Below are positions 35,519 through 46,757 of a stretch of 64,000 nt of DNA, piece by piece (the first letter of the stretch is position 1; the number at the start of each line of letters is the position of its first letter). Location: positions 372,001 to 436,000 of the forward strand of contig CAUJLY010000006.1 in the NCBI GenBank assembly GCA_963281155.1, given 5' to 3'. This stretch comes from Rhabditophanes sp. KR3021. Lineage: Eukaryota > Nematoda > Chromadorea > Rhabditida > Alloionematidae. The notes under the pieces were generated by a model, which saw only the letters and a list, made by a program, of their open reading frames with translations, had not been told where the DNA came from and searched no databases. A program made the translations under genes and the position numbers.

Positions 35519-36292
35519 AATAATAATTGTAAAATGATATTAAAAGTAATTTTATATTAAAATATTATTTTAGCACATAATTAATTTATTGATAAAATAA
35601 AATTATTATTAATTTTTTAAATGAAAACTTAATTTTGAAAGAGTAAAAATACGTCATAATTTAACTACTTACCAATCTTAAGGTAAGTACAGAAGGACGA
35701 AGATATTACAACACAAGTATCTTAATTCAAATCTTTATTTGGTCTCATAATTAACTGTAGTCACCTTAAGCCTTAATAATAAATGCATGAAATAGGGACT
35801 CACAGTTTTAACGTAAATCATAACTTTGCGTTTTAATTTTACAAAGGGATTTCCTAGCTTCAGAAATTTTACAAAATGATATTTATAAGAGAACATAATT
35901 ACGCTTAAGGTTGATAATTGGGTTAATAAAACGAATGATATGGCGATATAATATGTGGATGATGATGTTATGTAATTTATTTGATTCATGTTAATTTAAT
36001 ATTACAAACTTTTTCGCATCCAATTTCAATGTATATATTTCATTAATTGTAAACATATTTTGTCACACAAAATAAGACATTTGATTCTATAAAATAAAGT
36101 TTTTTAAGAAAGCAATATTTTTATGATAAATTAATGTATTATGTACAAAAAACATTTAGATACATTCTTAGCCAATTATTTGTACAAAACAGGGCTAGAC
36201 GATCTGTAAATGTATATTCCACATTTACCAAATATAATTAATAACATATAACTTTCAAAAAGTATATTACTTAATTAAGTAAACACTTGGTG
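35519..36292. other. No clear gene; one small hydrophobic ORF
   Basis: A minus-strand frame at 35989-35735 (MNQINYITSSSTYYIAISFV, one helix, then a basic stretch) could be the first exon of a lost receptor. Evidence is too weak for a gene call. The remainder is spacer. Confidence 0.3.
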
Positions 36293-37276
36293 ATGAATGC
36301 TGATTTGCATTATAATATTTCTTTTACAATAGGGATATTTTCACCTATCCTAAATTTATTATCTATTTACGTTTTAATATACAAAACTTCCGCTGAAATG
36401 AAATTTTCAGTAAAATCAATGATATATGGTAGAGTTGGTGATATTATTGCGGCAATATCTGGGGGACTTTTCTTAAATGCTTATTATCTTTATCCAATAA
36501 CAGCTGTTGGTTATCAAGGTTATTCTATATATTGGGGTAAATATGGGGGTGTTTTGTCACTTTCTGGACTGTTAGTAGGATACTACATACATTCTATCGG
36601 ACTTTCGTACCAATATTATACCATATTTATTTCCATTTGTAAAATTAGAAAATCAACAAAACAAGTTTATTTATACAATGGACTGTTATTATTTAGCCTA
36701 TTATTATGTATATTGGATTATATCGTTATAAATATATTTTTTAAGGCTGATGAAGAACAAAAAACAATTTTAATAGCACAATATCCACAATATGATCAAA
36801 TGTTACAAATGATTCCTAAAATAATAATGGTTGATTCAAATGCTTTTGAAACTGTAATAATGATTGTATTTCCAACAGTTGGAACAATTGGAATTATAGT
36901 AATTTCTTCTATCATTTATTTTTTCATACAAATATATCAAGAATTGCAATATTTAAAAAAAATAAACGATGAAGATGTCTACAAAAAATACAAAACAGCT
37001 TTAAGAATGCTGACCATTCAATTTATATGCCCTCTTTTCTTTTTCGCGATACCTGTTTGTTTAGTTATTTTTTCATTCAAATTTAAATTTTATTTTCAAA
37101 CTAGGTTTGAAACAATATTTCTTCAATCAATATATTTGGTTACTTTGTTTTATTCAACCATTACAGCTCAGTTTTTTATATGGAAATATTATATTTGTCA
37201 AACATCGAACTTTAAAAGTATAAAAAAATCAAATTTGATTCAAATTGTCCCAGCAAAGAAAGTAATCATTTCATAG
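36293..37276 (+). CDS. Str/Srd-like serpentine receptor, intact
   Basis: A 327-residue receptor in a single exon. The ATG at 36293 aligns with the start of the paralogue at 34553 (MNADLHYNISFTIGIF against MDFNLHYYISFTIGIF). Seven hydrophobic segments are visible, with SMIYGRVGDI after helix 2 and ALRMLTIQFICPLFFFAIPV as helix 6. QFFIWKYYI forms the start of the tail, followed by a basic C-terminus. By eye it belongs to the Str superfamily of nematode chemoreceptors, but the class is uncertain. The lack of introns contrasts with the srg-like genes here. Confidence 0.78.
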   Translation: MNADLHYNISFTIGIFSPILNLLSIYVLIYKTSAEMKFSVKSMIYGRVGDIIAAISGGLFLNAYYLYPITAVGYQGYSIYWGKYGGVLSLSGLLVGYYIHSIGLSYQYYTIFISICKIRKSTKQVYLYNGLLLFSLLLCILDYIVINIFFKADEEQKTILIAQYPQYDQMLQMIPKIIMVDSNAFETVIMIVFPTVGTIGIIVISSIIYFFIQIYQELQYLKKINDEDVYKKYKTALRMLTIQFICPLFFFAIPVCLVIFSFKFKFYFQTRFETIFLQSIYLVTLFYSTITAQFFIWKYYICQTSNFKSIKKSNLIQIVPAKKVIIS

Positions 37277-37492
37277 AACATGAACTGTTTTTTCATTATA
37301 ATATTTTTTTTGAAAATTGGTGTTTATTCCAATTATTTAAATAAATAGTTTTATTTATAATTTTGCTAAAAAAGTAAACTATTTTACCTAACAATGTCGA
37401 CTTTTTCATAACCATTTATGCCAAGACATGAACTCATTTGTTATTTAAAATATAAACTACGAATCTTAAAAAACATCTATTTCAAATAATAA

Positions 37493-37567
37493 TGCAAACT
37501 AAAGTACATTATTACATATCACTTACAATAGGTATATTTTCAACAGTTTTAAACATACTAGCTATAT
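37493..37567 (+). pseudogene. First 25 codons of a third Str/Srd-like receptor, cut off
   Basis: MQTKVHYYISLTIGIF and VLNILAI match the start of the intact receptor at 36293. The homology ends exactly at the left end of the inverted-repeat element and does not resume after it. Confidence 0.65.
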
Positions 37568-38301
37568 CACTGTTCTGCCTCTAGTTATAATACACTTTTA
37601 CCCTATTTGCATCTATTGTTGGACCATTTCATTCCCTAAATTGAGAGAACGAGATCTGTAAGCTTTTTCAGCGATCAATGCTCAGAAAGGATCCATTGCT
37701 ACATGAATCGAGATACTGCTAGAGTGGCAGCTTTGGTTCCCTTTGATGAATTGAAGTTTTTGGTACTTCAACATACTTTCAGACAGAAAGTTTTTGATGA
37801 AAAGCCAAATGTATAGTCATTTTTGATTGTTGTTTTAATTATGATTTAAATAAATTCTTTATTATTAACTTAATGTTTTTAACGTCATTATCTAAAGAAT
37901 AAAATAAAAAAAGTTTAAAAAACACTAACTTCTACAATTTTGTAAAAGTGATCATAACTTGTGATCCTGACATAGAATCTCAACGAGATTATACACATTC
38001 GAATCAGCGTGAAAAACTGAATCTAAAAATGTATTTAAAAGACACCAATTGTCGTCTGGAGATTTTATACAATTGAAAATAAAATATAAAAATTACCTAC
38101 ACTTTATAAAATGTATAAAATAAAATTTTTTTAAACTCTGTTTACACTATCTTGTAGAGCTTGCAGAGGCGAACAAAAAAAGTATAAGACGGTTTTGTGG
38201 TTATGGAAGATCATTGAGTTATAGTCACTTTGAAAAAACCTATTTTTTCACCGTTAAATTCAGTTCATGGAAGGTGTATTATAGCTAGAGGCAGAGCAGT
38301 G
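37568..38301. mobile_element. 734-bp element with 28-bp terminal inverted repeats (CACTG ends)
   Basis: The left end begins CACTGTTCTGCCTCTAG and continues TTATAATACAC. The right end is its complement with two mismatches in 28. Inside, a 48-codon frame (CYMNRDTARVAALVPFDELK, stop at about 37816) may be the rest of a transposase C-terminus. It is probably a non-autonomous DNA transposon. CACTG ends occur in CMC-type elements, but no target-site duplication is evident, so the superfamily stays open. Confidence 0.75.
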
Positions 38302-39257
38302 TGTTAGCAATTAAAATACGACAATTGTAAATTTAAAAAATTTCGATGATTCTGAATATTGCTTTGGATTAAGAACAATTTTTATCAAAAACAGGAAGTG
38401 TGTGAACATGTGCGGAGTTATGAAGAATCTGCTTTTTGTTAGAGTACAAATCATTGATACATTTTACCCATAATTAAACAGCTACATGTCTGTTAATTAT
38501 TATTATATATGTAAATAAACTTAAATATTTAAATAAAACTTTTGTTGTTTTAGTTAAATCTGATCAGAGAAAACTCACGGAATAATTGAAAACCTATCAA
38601 TCTTTACACATCAACAAATTTTGCAAATATATTTACTACCCATGCTTATTTATTTTTGAGTATACATTATTGTCAATTGATTCTCTAAATATTACCTCAA
38701 ATACATGTTGATTAATATTATTCTCATTAAGCATACATTCTCTAACAAATTATTTCAACATCACATATGTAGTAAGTATATGATGAAATATCATACGCAA
38801 ACAATTTTTTGAATAATAAAACAAACATTTCAAAATTTTCCTTCTAACAAATATAATTCGTCACTTTAAATACAAAAGTTTAATAGTTCATTATAAGTTG
38901 AGCGAATATACATACATTCATTTTTAGTCAGGTCGATGACTAATCGCTTATTCACTTTTGTTATTTCATCACAATCGCAATTTTTTTACGATTATTAATG
39001 AAAAATATTAATATTGCATTTCGGGAAAAGGTGGAACTAAAGGTAATATAAAAGCTATCGATTTGAAAGTATTTGTATCTCTTCTAAACAATTAACTTTG
39101 TTTAGCCGATCAGTAAGCAGTTTTTTAGTTGTCACAAGATTGTTATCGATAAATATATTTACATACATGCATCTACATTAATTTATACTAATTTTGGACA
39201 AGCTATTAAGAACTATTACTTTAACAGTTATTTATTTTGAGGGTATTCATATCCATA
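38302..39257. other. No gene seen
   Basis: AT-rich spacer and upstream region of the REXO1-like gene. Confidence 0.4.
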
Positions 39258-41595
39258 ATGTCTGTTTCTACTGAACCTAGCTTTTTTCCTAAAAATGTCA
39301 CATCTGATTATTTTAAGGCTCGGATTGAAAGTTACAACAAACACATCATTGATTCAACTGATTTGACTAAAATGGTTGCCACTTTACTTCCCAATTTCAC
39401 CTATTATGCGTACAGAAGAAAATATATTTATGATTTTCCTACCTTTAGACATTACTGTCCTCCTCCTCATGATGAACAACAGGTTAGAAACCCTATAACT
39501 ACCCTGAACGACCAACCAACTCCAGCATTTGAAGATAAAGATTTAGGAGGTTCTATTTGCATCAATTGTGGGCATATTTTTAAATTTGATCGTAAATTGG
39601 AAAAAATGGGTGTCAAACAAAAGTGTGTTGAAAAAGATGGGATAGGAAATGTAGTAAAGGAACATCCAGAACATCAAAAAATGTCTATTCCAAGTAAAGA
39701 AAAATTTACATTTAGAGATGCTTTTGAAAAAGATGAAGCTAATGTCAAGAGAACTTTAATTACCATTCATTGTGATTTAGTTTATACTATTGAAGGTGTC
39801 GTTGTTGCTTCTTGTTACATCGTCGATCATAAGTTTGATTTAATTTTGGATGAAACTGTAAAGGTAGATCAAAGAATCGTCAATGCTCATCATCCTTTGA
39901 ACAATTATTTAAAAACTAAAAATATTAACAAGAATGGTATTACTGTTAAGCAATTGAGGGACAAAATCTTCAAATTAATTGACAAGGAAACTATTATTGT
40001 TGGTTTTGATTTGGCTCCAATTTTGAGAACTTTAAGAATTGTGCATGTCAAGATTGTGGATTTGGCTTATCAGATTCAATTTCTTGAGTACAAAGATAGT
40101 TTATTTAATTACTTAAAGAACTTGGCTCAAAAAAGTGAAGATATTGTTTCTAAAAAAGATGGAGCTAAAACGTGTACTGAATTGATGGCTACTTCTTATA
40201 TGACTTTGCTTTGTTTAATTTATCTGGACAAAGTTCATGGAAGAGATGATTCTATTTTGTTGAGTTTGAATAAAAAAAGAAGAACAAACAACTGATGAAA
40301 CATCAGATAGTGACAATGATTTTGAAGATATTGAATTTGAGTTTGATGAAAGCTGTCATATTTATGATAAGTATCGCAAACCTTTGATTATTAATAATTA
40401 CAAGAGAAGACAAGTTTACAAGGAAGTTAAGAAAGGTCCTAATAATTTGGAATTAAATTTCATTTTACCTCCAAAAGATGCTGTTAACAGTAGTGGCGAT
40501 GAAGATGTGAAAACAGACAATCAAAAATACATTGAAATTAAAAGAAACATTCCTCGTAATTCCTTATGGAAAGCTCATGATTTAGATGATGTATCTGAAT
40601 CTGAAGATGATTATGTCGAAGAAAGTTCAAGTATTCCTGCAAAAACTACATCTCGTTTATACCAAATTCTTGAAGCCAAAATTCCTACCAATGATCAAGA
40701 CATTATTAGATGTGGTTTTCCTGTCTTTAGTGCTATTAAATCTAAGGGAGAATTTGTTTTAGCTAATACATTCAGTAGATATAAGGGCAAAGCTTTCCTT
40801 GGTGCTAATCAAACTAACGTCGAATGTGCCAAATGTAACAAAGTTTATGAGATTGATTCAGATTTTAATCAAGTTAATGCCGATGACACTTGTATTTCTG
40901 CTGATGAAACTGAATTTGAAAATGTCTGTGCTCCTCATTACATGAAAACCTTGCCTTTTGATACTAAAAATACATTTGAATCACCACCTTCAGCTATCAA
41001 TCAATCTAATAGCCATGTTTTGGTTATTAGTTCCTCAATCGTTTACACAACTCATGGGCCTGAAATTGCCAAATTAATTGTTATGAGAGTTACTAAATTT
41101 AAATTACTCGATACTTTAATTAAAGTCGAAAACAAAGTTATTGAATACGACTTCCAAAATACAAATTTAACTTGTGAAGACATTGATGTAGCTGAAATTG
41201 ATAGAGAAGAAGCTAGATCTAAATTGTACAACTTAATGAGTACTTCAACTATATTAGTTGGCTATAATTTAGCTTTAACCTTAAGATGTTTAAGAGTTGT
41301 TCATGAGAATGTTGTTGAATTGCATTGGTTACAATCAAATAGTCCAATTAAAAAGAACTATCCTGTGATTCCTTTTGACACAATTTTCAAAAATACAATT
41401 GCTGAAAATGATAATAGCAATTTATTATTGAACAGATCCTTTGCTACATGTGATGTGGTAACTAATTTTTTGAATACCAAAAAAGATTTCAAGAAGCAAA
41501 AACATGCTAAACTTGTTAATACAGCTGAATATGACAATGAATTGAGAGATTGTGCTAGAATTGAACAAAATGCTTATAGACGCTTTTTATGGTAG
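39258..41595 (+). CDS. Protein with two degenerate REXO1/PQE-1-like exonuclease domains (one frameshift in an A run)
   Basis: Related to the RNA exonuclease REX1 group (DEDD fold), which includes nematode PQE-1. The first half has a zinc-knuckle-like ICINCGHIF, then ITIHCDLVYTIEG, TIIVGFDLAPILRTLRIVH and KTCTEL. The second half repeats the plan: VECAKCNKVY, VISSSIVYTTHG, TILVGYNLALTLRCLRVVH. In active enzymes the first motif is LDCEMVYT; here it is IHCDLVYT and SSSIVYT. The Exo II Asp is replaced in both halves and the Exo III Asp is missing, so both domains look catalytically dead. The halves are joined by an acidic linker readable only after a one-base shift in a seven-A run near 40271. Length is about 780 residues. 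Splitting into two genes at 40295/40384 is the alternative. Confidence 0.7.
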
Positions 41596-42784
41596 TGATT
41601 TTATATACTGGTATTTTAAATAAAAAAATTTATTTATACTTTCATGATATGTTTTTTGATTTTATGATAAGTGGATTTTTTATAAAAAGGACGAATATCA
41701 TAAAAACATGTAATAACGGATTTGTAGGCACAATATTGTTGTACCACCACCAATTCAAAAGAAGGATTTTCCTTAATAATATTAGTTATAATTTTTTATA
41801 TCATGGGAATTTATTTCCCATAACTGTTTCTTTTCAAGAAAAGGTTAAAGGATGTTATTATTCATACGTAATATTACCAACAGGATAGTGTGGAAGATAG
41901 AATGCAAAACAATGATACAGTTTAAAAAACCCTTTTTATTTATTTAAAGAATATATTCAAGATATTATTTGACAAAAAGTATGATAGTTCATGTGGGTTG
42001 AAACAATTTGAATCATTGTATTACCTCGGAGTATAAGCTTCTTAAACGTATATCCACAATGGATATTTTTTACTTTTTATTGTGTGCTATTTGACGCATA
42101 TTGTATTAGTCAATTCTACCAAAGTCATCCAAATTCCAAAGAAACAATGTAACATTTACATGTTTAAAATAAATTCACACAAAAAATAGAACATTTCTTA
42201 ACGTCCTGTTATTGCCAATCGAGAATATAACTAAAAGTTATTACTGATTCTTCTATTTTTTTTGTATCAGAAAAACAAACAATACATATTTCTCTTTTAT
42301 TAGATCGCCCAAAATAGCTCTAAAAACCTTATTAATAATCCTTTTTATATTACCTATTTTAAGAAAAGTTCGCAATTAATACGAATAATTACAAACAATA
42401 GTCAAAAAGTACAATTGTTATCTACATTTTCGATGATTATGTTTATTAAAATATACTTGTGCATATGTTCTCTAGGTTAGTCAGCTTCTTAAACAACTCG
42501 AATGATTCCATTTTTGGTGATTATGTTTATGCATTTTGCATTTAACGCTCTAGACAATATCTCCTACAGTCTTTTGCTCTTCAGGCAAATCTTTCTTTCA
42601 TTCATTTGCTTTTAATTTTGGCTTTATCACTTACTTAACAATGAGAATCAAATAAATTCGCCATATTTTTAAAGAATTTTGTTCCGTGTTGAAAAGACAA
42701 AAAAACCATATATCATTTGAATAAATAAACATTTTCTATATTATAGTAAAAGAAAAGCTGTTATCAAATACTAATCATCTTAAG
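41596..42784. other. No gene seen
   Basis: About 1.2 kb of AT-rich sequence. Short frames here have no recognisable features. Confidence 0.4.
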
Positions 42785-43045
42785 ATGAACGAAATCAGAC
42801 GAGATTTTGGAAATATTAAAAACCCAAATATTACTAAAGAAGAATCATTCATTGCATTAGAAAATATGGCTTCAAGTTAGTTTCCGTTTCTGCTAATACA
42901 AGCAATTGTGGAACTCACCGAAATTATGACAGGAAGACAAATAATTGTAAATCTTGACAGCTTATTTTATTTTAGTAGGGCAAGAACTAAAAAGATTGAT
43001 TTACTTAAGGACAATGAATACCACAGAACGTTGGGAAGTCATTGA
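42785..43045 (+). pseudogene. Unrecognised 86-codon frame with one internal TAG
   Basis: ATG at 42785 opens MNEIRRDFGNIKNPNITKEE. A TAG follows at 42878-42880, and the same frame continues for 54 more codons (VELTEIMTGRQIIVNLDSLF). It overlaps the start of the HNH relic. Its composition looks protein-like, but no family is recognised. It may belong to the same acquired segment. Confidence 0.35.
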
Positions 43046-43296
43046 AGAGTGTTTTGGATAAACTGTGCCAAATTTTTAAGAATAAAAAATGCATCAGAAT
43101 TTTGTACCCCAGTCCTAATCATAGTGATTATAAACATGTCACCATGACATTACCTGATGTTATCACCAGAAATCGACGTACTAGATATGTTCATCGCCTG
43201 GTCGTTGAAGTTTTCATCCCAAATCCATCGGGAGAAAATATGCAAGTACACCACAAAAATAGCGTAAAGATTGACAGTGTTTTTGAAAATTCCTAG
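43014..43296 (+). pseudogene. Relic of a NUMOD4-HNH type endonuclease
   Basis: A frame from the ATG at 43014 shows TTERWEVIEE, as at the start of a NUMOD4 domain. After a frame change, SPNHSDYKHVTM and YVHRLVVEVFIPNPSGENMQ are followed by VHHKNSVKID. This matches the HNH_3 pattern yrVHRLVAeaFIPNP...vNHi.g, with the Asn before the key His changed to His. Such free-standing endonucleases are typical of phages and large DNA viruses and are not normal nematode genes. The copy is frame-broken and truncated. It lies 265 bp from a tRNA gene. Confidence 0.65.
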
Positions 43297-43560
43297 CTTT
43301 TATTCGTTTATCTTGGTCAACCTTTTAGAATTTATCTACGATAGAAAGACATGCGTATGCTTTTTTCAAAAATACTTGTTACTTTAAGACTAATTTATTA
43401 ATAATATACATTTTTTATTTATCGTACAAAAAAAACGTTTTAAAATATTGCGGAATAGATATAATACGGTCTTTTTAAATATTTTGGACAAATAAATAAT
43501 TATGGTTTTGGGACAATTTTTTCACCAAACAACATGAAATTCTGAAAAAACACTAATATA

Positions 43561-43632
43561 TCCGCCTTGGTCTAGTGGTTAGGATGTGTGACTCTCACTC
43601 ACGCGGCCGGGGTTCGATTCCCCGAGGCGGAG
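43561..43632 (+). tRNA. tRNA-Glu (anticodon CTC)
   Basis: A complete cloverleaf. The acceptor TCCGCCT pairs with AGGCGGA. The D arm contains TGGTCTAGTGGTTAGGA (the usual B-type D loop of tRNA-Glu). The anticodon stem TGTGA/TCACG holds the loop CTCTCAC with anticodon CTC. The T arm is CCGGGGTTCGATTCCCCG. Confidence 0.96.
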
Positions 43633-44277
43633 TAATTTTTTGTCTAATTACTTTTTTTAATTATTATAAACACATACGTATTGAAGCTTTTATGCCATAA
43701 AACAAATAATTGAAACATATCTCAACGCTTGTAAATTCATTTATTAAAATAACTAAATTGACCTTTGTAAAGATTTATTTTATTAGTTCAACAAGTAAAA
43801 AAATTAATTCATTTGAGTATTCTTTTACAGACACTTTCTTTTTTTAATCACATTCTCATAAAAACAATCTTTTATATATTATAATGATAAAATATTCTCC
43901 TTTCCGAAGGATAAATCACAAAGTATGTGTATTAACTATTTATTTGCACATTAACTGGGGAACCTTCACCTTTATTCAACTATATGTAAACAAATGGACT
44001 TCCCTGTTACTAATACATAAAGATTGAATACGTATGCTACCAGCATTACAAATGCACCAGACATGATGAACTAATTGTTGGTTGAAAGTGCTTAAATATA
44101 TTTCAAAATATCATTTGGCAAACATCATAGTCTAACTTTTAAGTCGCATATATTATTCTATAAATAAAAGGTAACTTCTTTGTAACAATCATTCTTAATT
44201 ATTTTGATTTTATATCACGCAAATTATTTTACTCTTAAAGGTGGTAGTTTTTTTAGAACATTAACTTATTTTTGAGT
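43633..44277. other. No gene seen
   Basis: AT-rich spacer. Confidence 0.4.
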
Positions 44278-44556
44278 ATGGCGAAATTTTCCTTTTGAAA
44301 CAACTCATTCTGGGAAAATAATGAATCTATTAATTCATCATCACTGCCAGTTATTGATGAATGCTATAGAACTGTAATAGCACTGGCACCACCAATTTTC
44401 TTTTGGTTGCTATTTCCTGTTTTTTTGTATTCTATTCAAAGACTTAATAATACGTCATTTGATGTTCCATTAAATTGGAGTAAATTATTTTTGGTTAAAT
44501 TTACTTTGACTTTATTTGCCTTGATTTTGTCATTTGCACCTCTAATGAAGATATGA
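44278..44556 (+). pseudogene. N-terminal fragment of an ABCC (MRP-type) transporter gene
   Basis: The frame reads NNSFWENNESINSSSLPV, then CYRTVIALAPPIFFWLLFPV and LNWSKLFLVKFTLTLFALIL. This is the plan of the extracellular N-terminus and first helices of the TMD0 of multidrug-resistance proteins (FW...., C....T.L...P..F.W...P). A TGA stands at codon 7 (44296-44298), and nothing further of the transporter follows. It is an isolated, dead first exon. Confidence 0.45.
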
Positions 44557-44870
44557 GTTACTCTTCCTCATTATGTTTTAACAATTGTAAATGCGTGATA
44601 TGAAAATCTATAAACAACAAATATTTCCTGAACTATTTTCGACATAATGTGTATATTCTTCTATTTAAACGAAAATATGTTTATTAAAAAATTTGTTATT
44701 GTTATGACAGTTTGTGAAACAATTCAAATTTAGATTTTTCATGTGAAAGTCAAGTGTAATTTCCTGTAAAGCATTTATTTCCTTGTAAAGTTTGTAAGAA
44801 AAAGTATGAATCATGTGTGATGTTATTTTACTACCTCTTCACTTCAAGTAAAAATTTAATGATTACATTT
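44557..44870. other. No gene seen
   Basis: Spacer between the ABCC fragment and the 3' end of the receptor on the other strand. Confidence 0.4.
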
Positions 44871-45897
44871 TTACACAATACGTTGATTTTTATAATTGAA
44901 ATTCATGATTGAAATAACTGAATTTTGCTTTTTGGAACCGGAATAAAATGCAATGAACTCATTTCTTACAGTTTCACTAAAAATATATTGTATTGTGTTA
45001 AACAAGTACATAAAACCTACTTAAAAACAAGCAAAAAGTATACATCGTTGTAACTTAGAATTGAACAAATCCACGACATTAAATTCTCAGACACTAACAT
45101 TACAATTAACTGTGGAAAAAACAAAGTATTTGCCATTCTAAAAATATACAATGCAGCAGAAAGGAAAATACAAACATTCTGCAAAATTGAATAATACAAA
45201 AAAACCTTTTCACTCTTTCTGCTTGTTGTAGTCAATGAATTCAATTTTTTAAACTTTAAGAAGTTCATAAAATTGAATGTAGAAGATATCAAAAAACATA
45301 AAGTTGCAATTGAGGTTAGAATAATTCTTGCCGGAAAAAGTTTATTTTGAATTAAGTAATTCATATGGTAAATACCATGCTTTCCATCAACTAAGGTATA
45401 TCCAGCAGAAATGTTGACACGTACGATTATTGCTGAGGATGCCATCAATAATATAATCAGGCAATAAATAATTACTCTTTTTAATGAAAAAAACTAAATT
45501 TAGATAATTAAATAATTATGTAATTTTAACTTACTCGATTATAGTGTAATACATAATAGAGGGCGAAGAATCTGTTAATAGCTAACATTGCACAATTACC
45601 ACATAAATATCCCATCATGGTTGCTTCAAAAATAAGGTAAGTTGGAGGAATCCATAAAATACTTCTAATCTCTTCTGACCATAGGCCTAAATTTATTATT
45701 CTCACTACAATTAAATCCCAAATAAAAAATATTAAGGTGAAACAATAATCTGTTATTAGAATGAAGTAAAAACCTGTCCGATAATCTTCATTTTTCTGAA
45801 GAATTTTCTTGAATACAAAGAAGAAGAAAAATGTTTGCAATATTGTTGAGATAAGGCACCAAATTACGTATAAACCATCATCGAGTTTATCCATCAT
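44871..45897 (-). CDS. srg-superfamily-like chemoreceptor, intact
   Basis: A 313-residue seven-helix receptor in three exons: 45897-45535, 45493-45021 and 44976-44871. The introns are 41 and 44 nt; the second has the less common donor GTAGGT. It carries the family box NRFFALYYVLHYNR at the first intron, KFKKLN in the third inner loop, DVYFLLVF at the end of helix 7 and a tail starting VRNEFIAFY. The start chosen is MMDKLDDGLY, which aligns with the other copies; an ATTTTTAG just upstream could be a trans-splice acceptor. It belongs to the same family as the genes at 4.1, 20.6 and 46.8 kb. The role is inferred. Confidence 0.82.
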
Positions 45898-46757
45898 TCT
45901 AAAGTTACTAAAAATTATATTATTCAAACATTATTTAATAATTTAAAATTTTTTTTTCGGATTATCTCATCCGAGTTGTTCTAATAATAAAGAAATAATT
46001 AGTTTAGAAAAAATTTCTATTTTATACGGTAATTATTTCCTTATTTTAGATTCCGTAAATTAGTCCGAAATATTATTTTCGTAAAACATTTAAAGATCTC
46101 CTCTGACCCTCAGAAAGGAGATATCAAATATCTGTTAAATGATTTAGAGACATTGATTGACGCTCTTTCTAACTGCTGCAACAGAATTTTAAAAAAACTC
46201 GATTGACCTTTAGGGCAGAGGGTTTAAGGTAAAAAATCTTGACATAGACTAAAAATTAAAAACCCAAATTACCAGCTTGAAGAGACAGCTAATAATGTAG
46301 GGTTACAAAAGGTAAAAATATTATTTGTTGTATAATTAGTTTAAAAGAGTCGAAAAAGTCTTGCATTGATCAAAACTTTTATGTAGAAAAAGAAAGGCTT
46401 ATTTGAGTAGAGATAGGCCCCCTGTAAGGCAATGATATAGAAAAGAAGTTTCGAAAAATGCATTCCATATCTGGTCCAGACAAATTTATTAAGTTTCTTT
46501 TATTCATATAATTAACAAATTAGTTTTGAGTCAAAAAATAAATATAATGTTCAAAGCACTAATAAAATGAAAATAATCTCACGGTGTATAGATAATGTAA
46601 AAAATATTTATTATTAAGGAAATAAGTTATATTTATTGTGTTCGTGATGTTGAAGTACATAGGAAAGCTTAAATTCAGAATCCTGGAATTATAAAAACAT
46701 ACCGCCATTTCTTTGAAGTCTGTTCATTGGCAATTTACGCAATGAATATAACTTTTA
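45898..46757. other. No intact gene
   Basis: Mostly spacer. A less AT-rich block around 46080-46200 reads DIKYLLNDLETLIDALSNCC in one frame and then stops. It may be part of an old element, but nothing can be named. Confidence 0.3.

Noticed and set aside
37560..38312. A target-site duplication around the 734-bp element (TAGCTAT/TAGCAAT)
   Set aside because: The two short matches are not at equal distance from the ends and are imperfect.
41589..41888. Plus-strand ORF after the REXO1-like gene
   Set aside because: It begins in the end of the previous gene, is Phe/Ile/Asn-rich like translated AT spacer, and has no homology signal.
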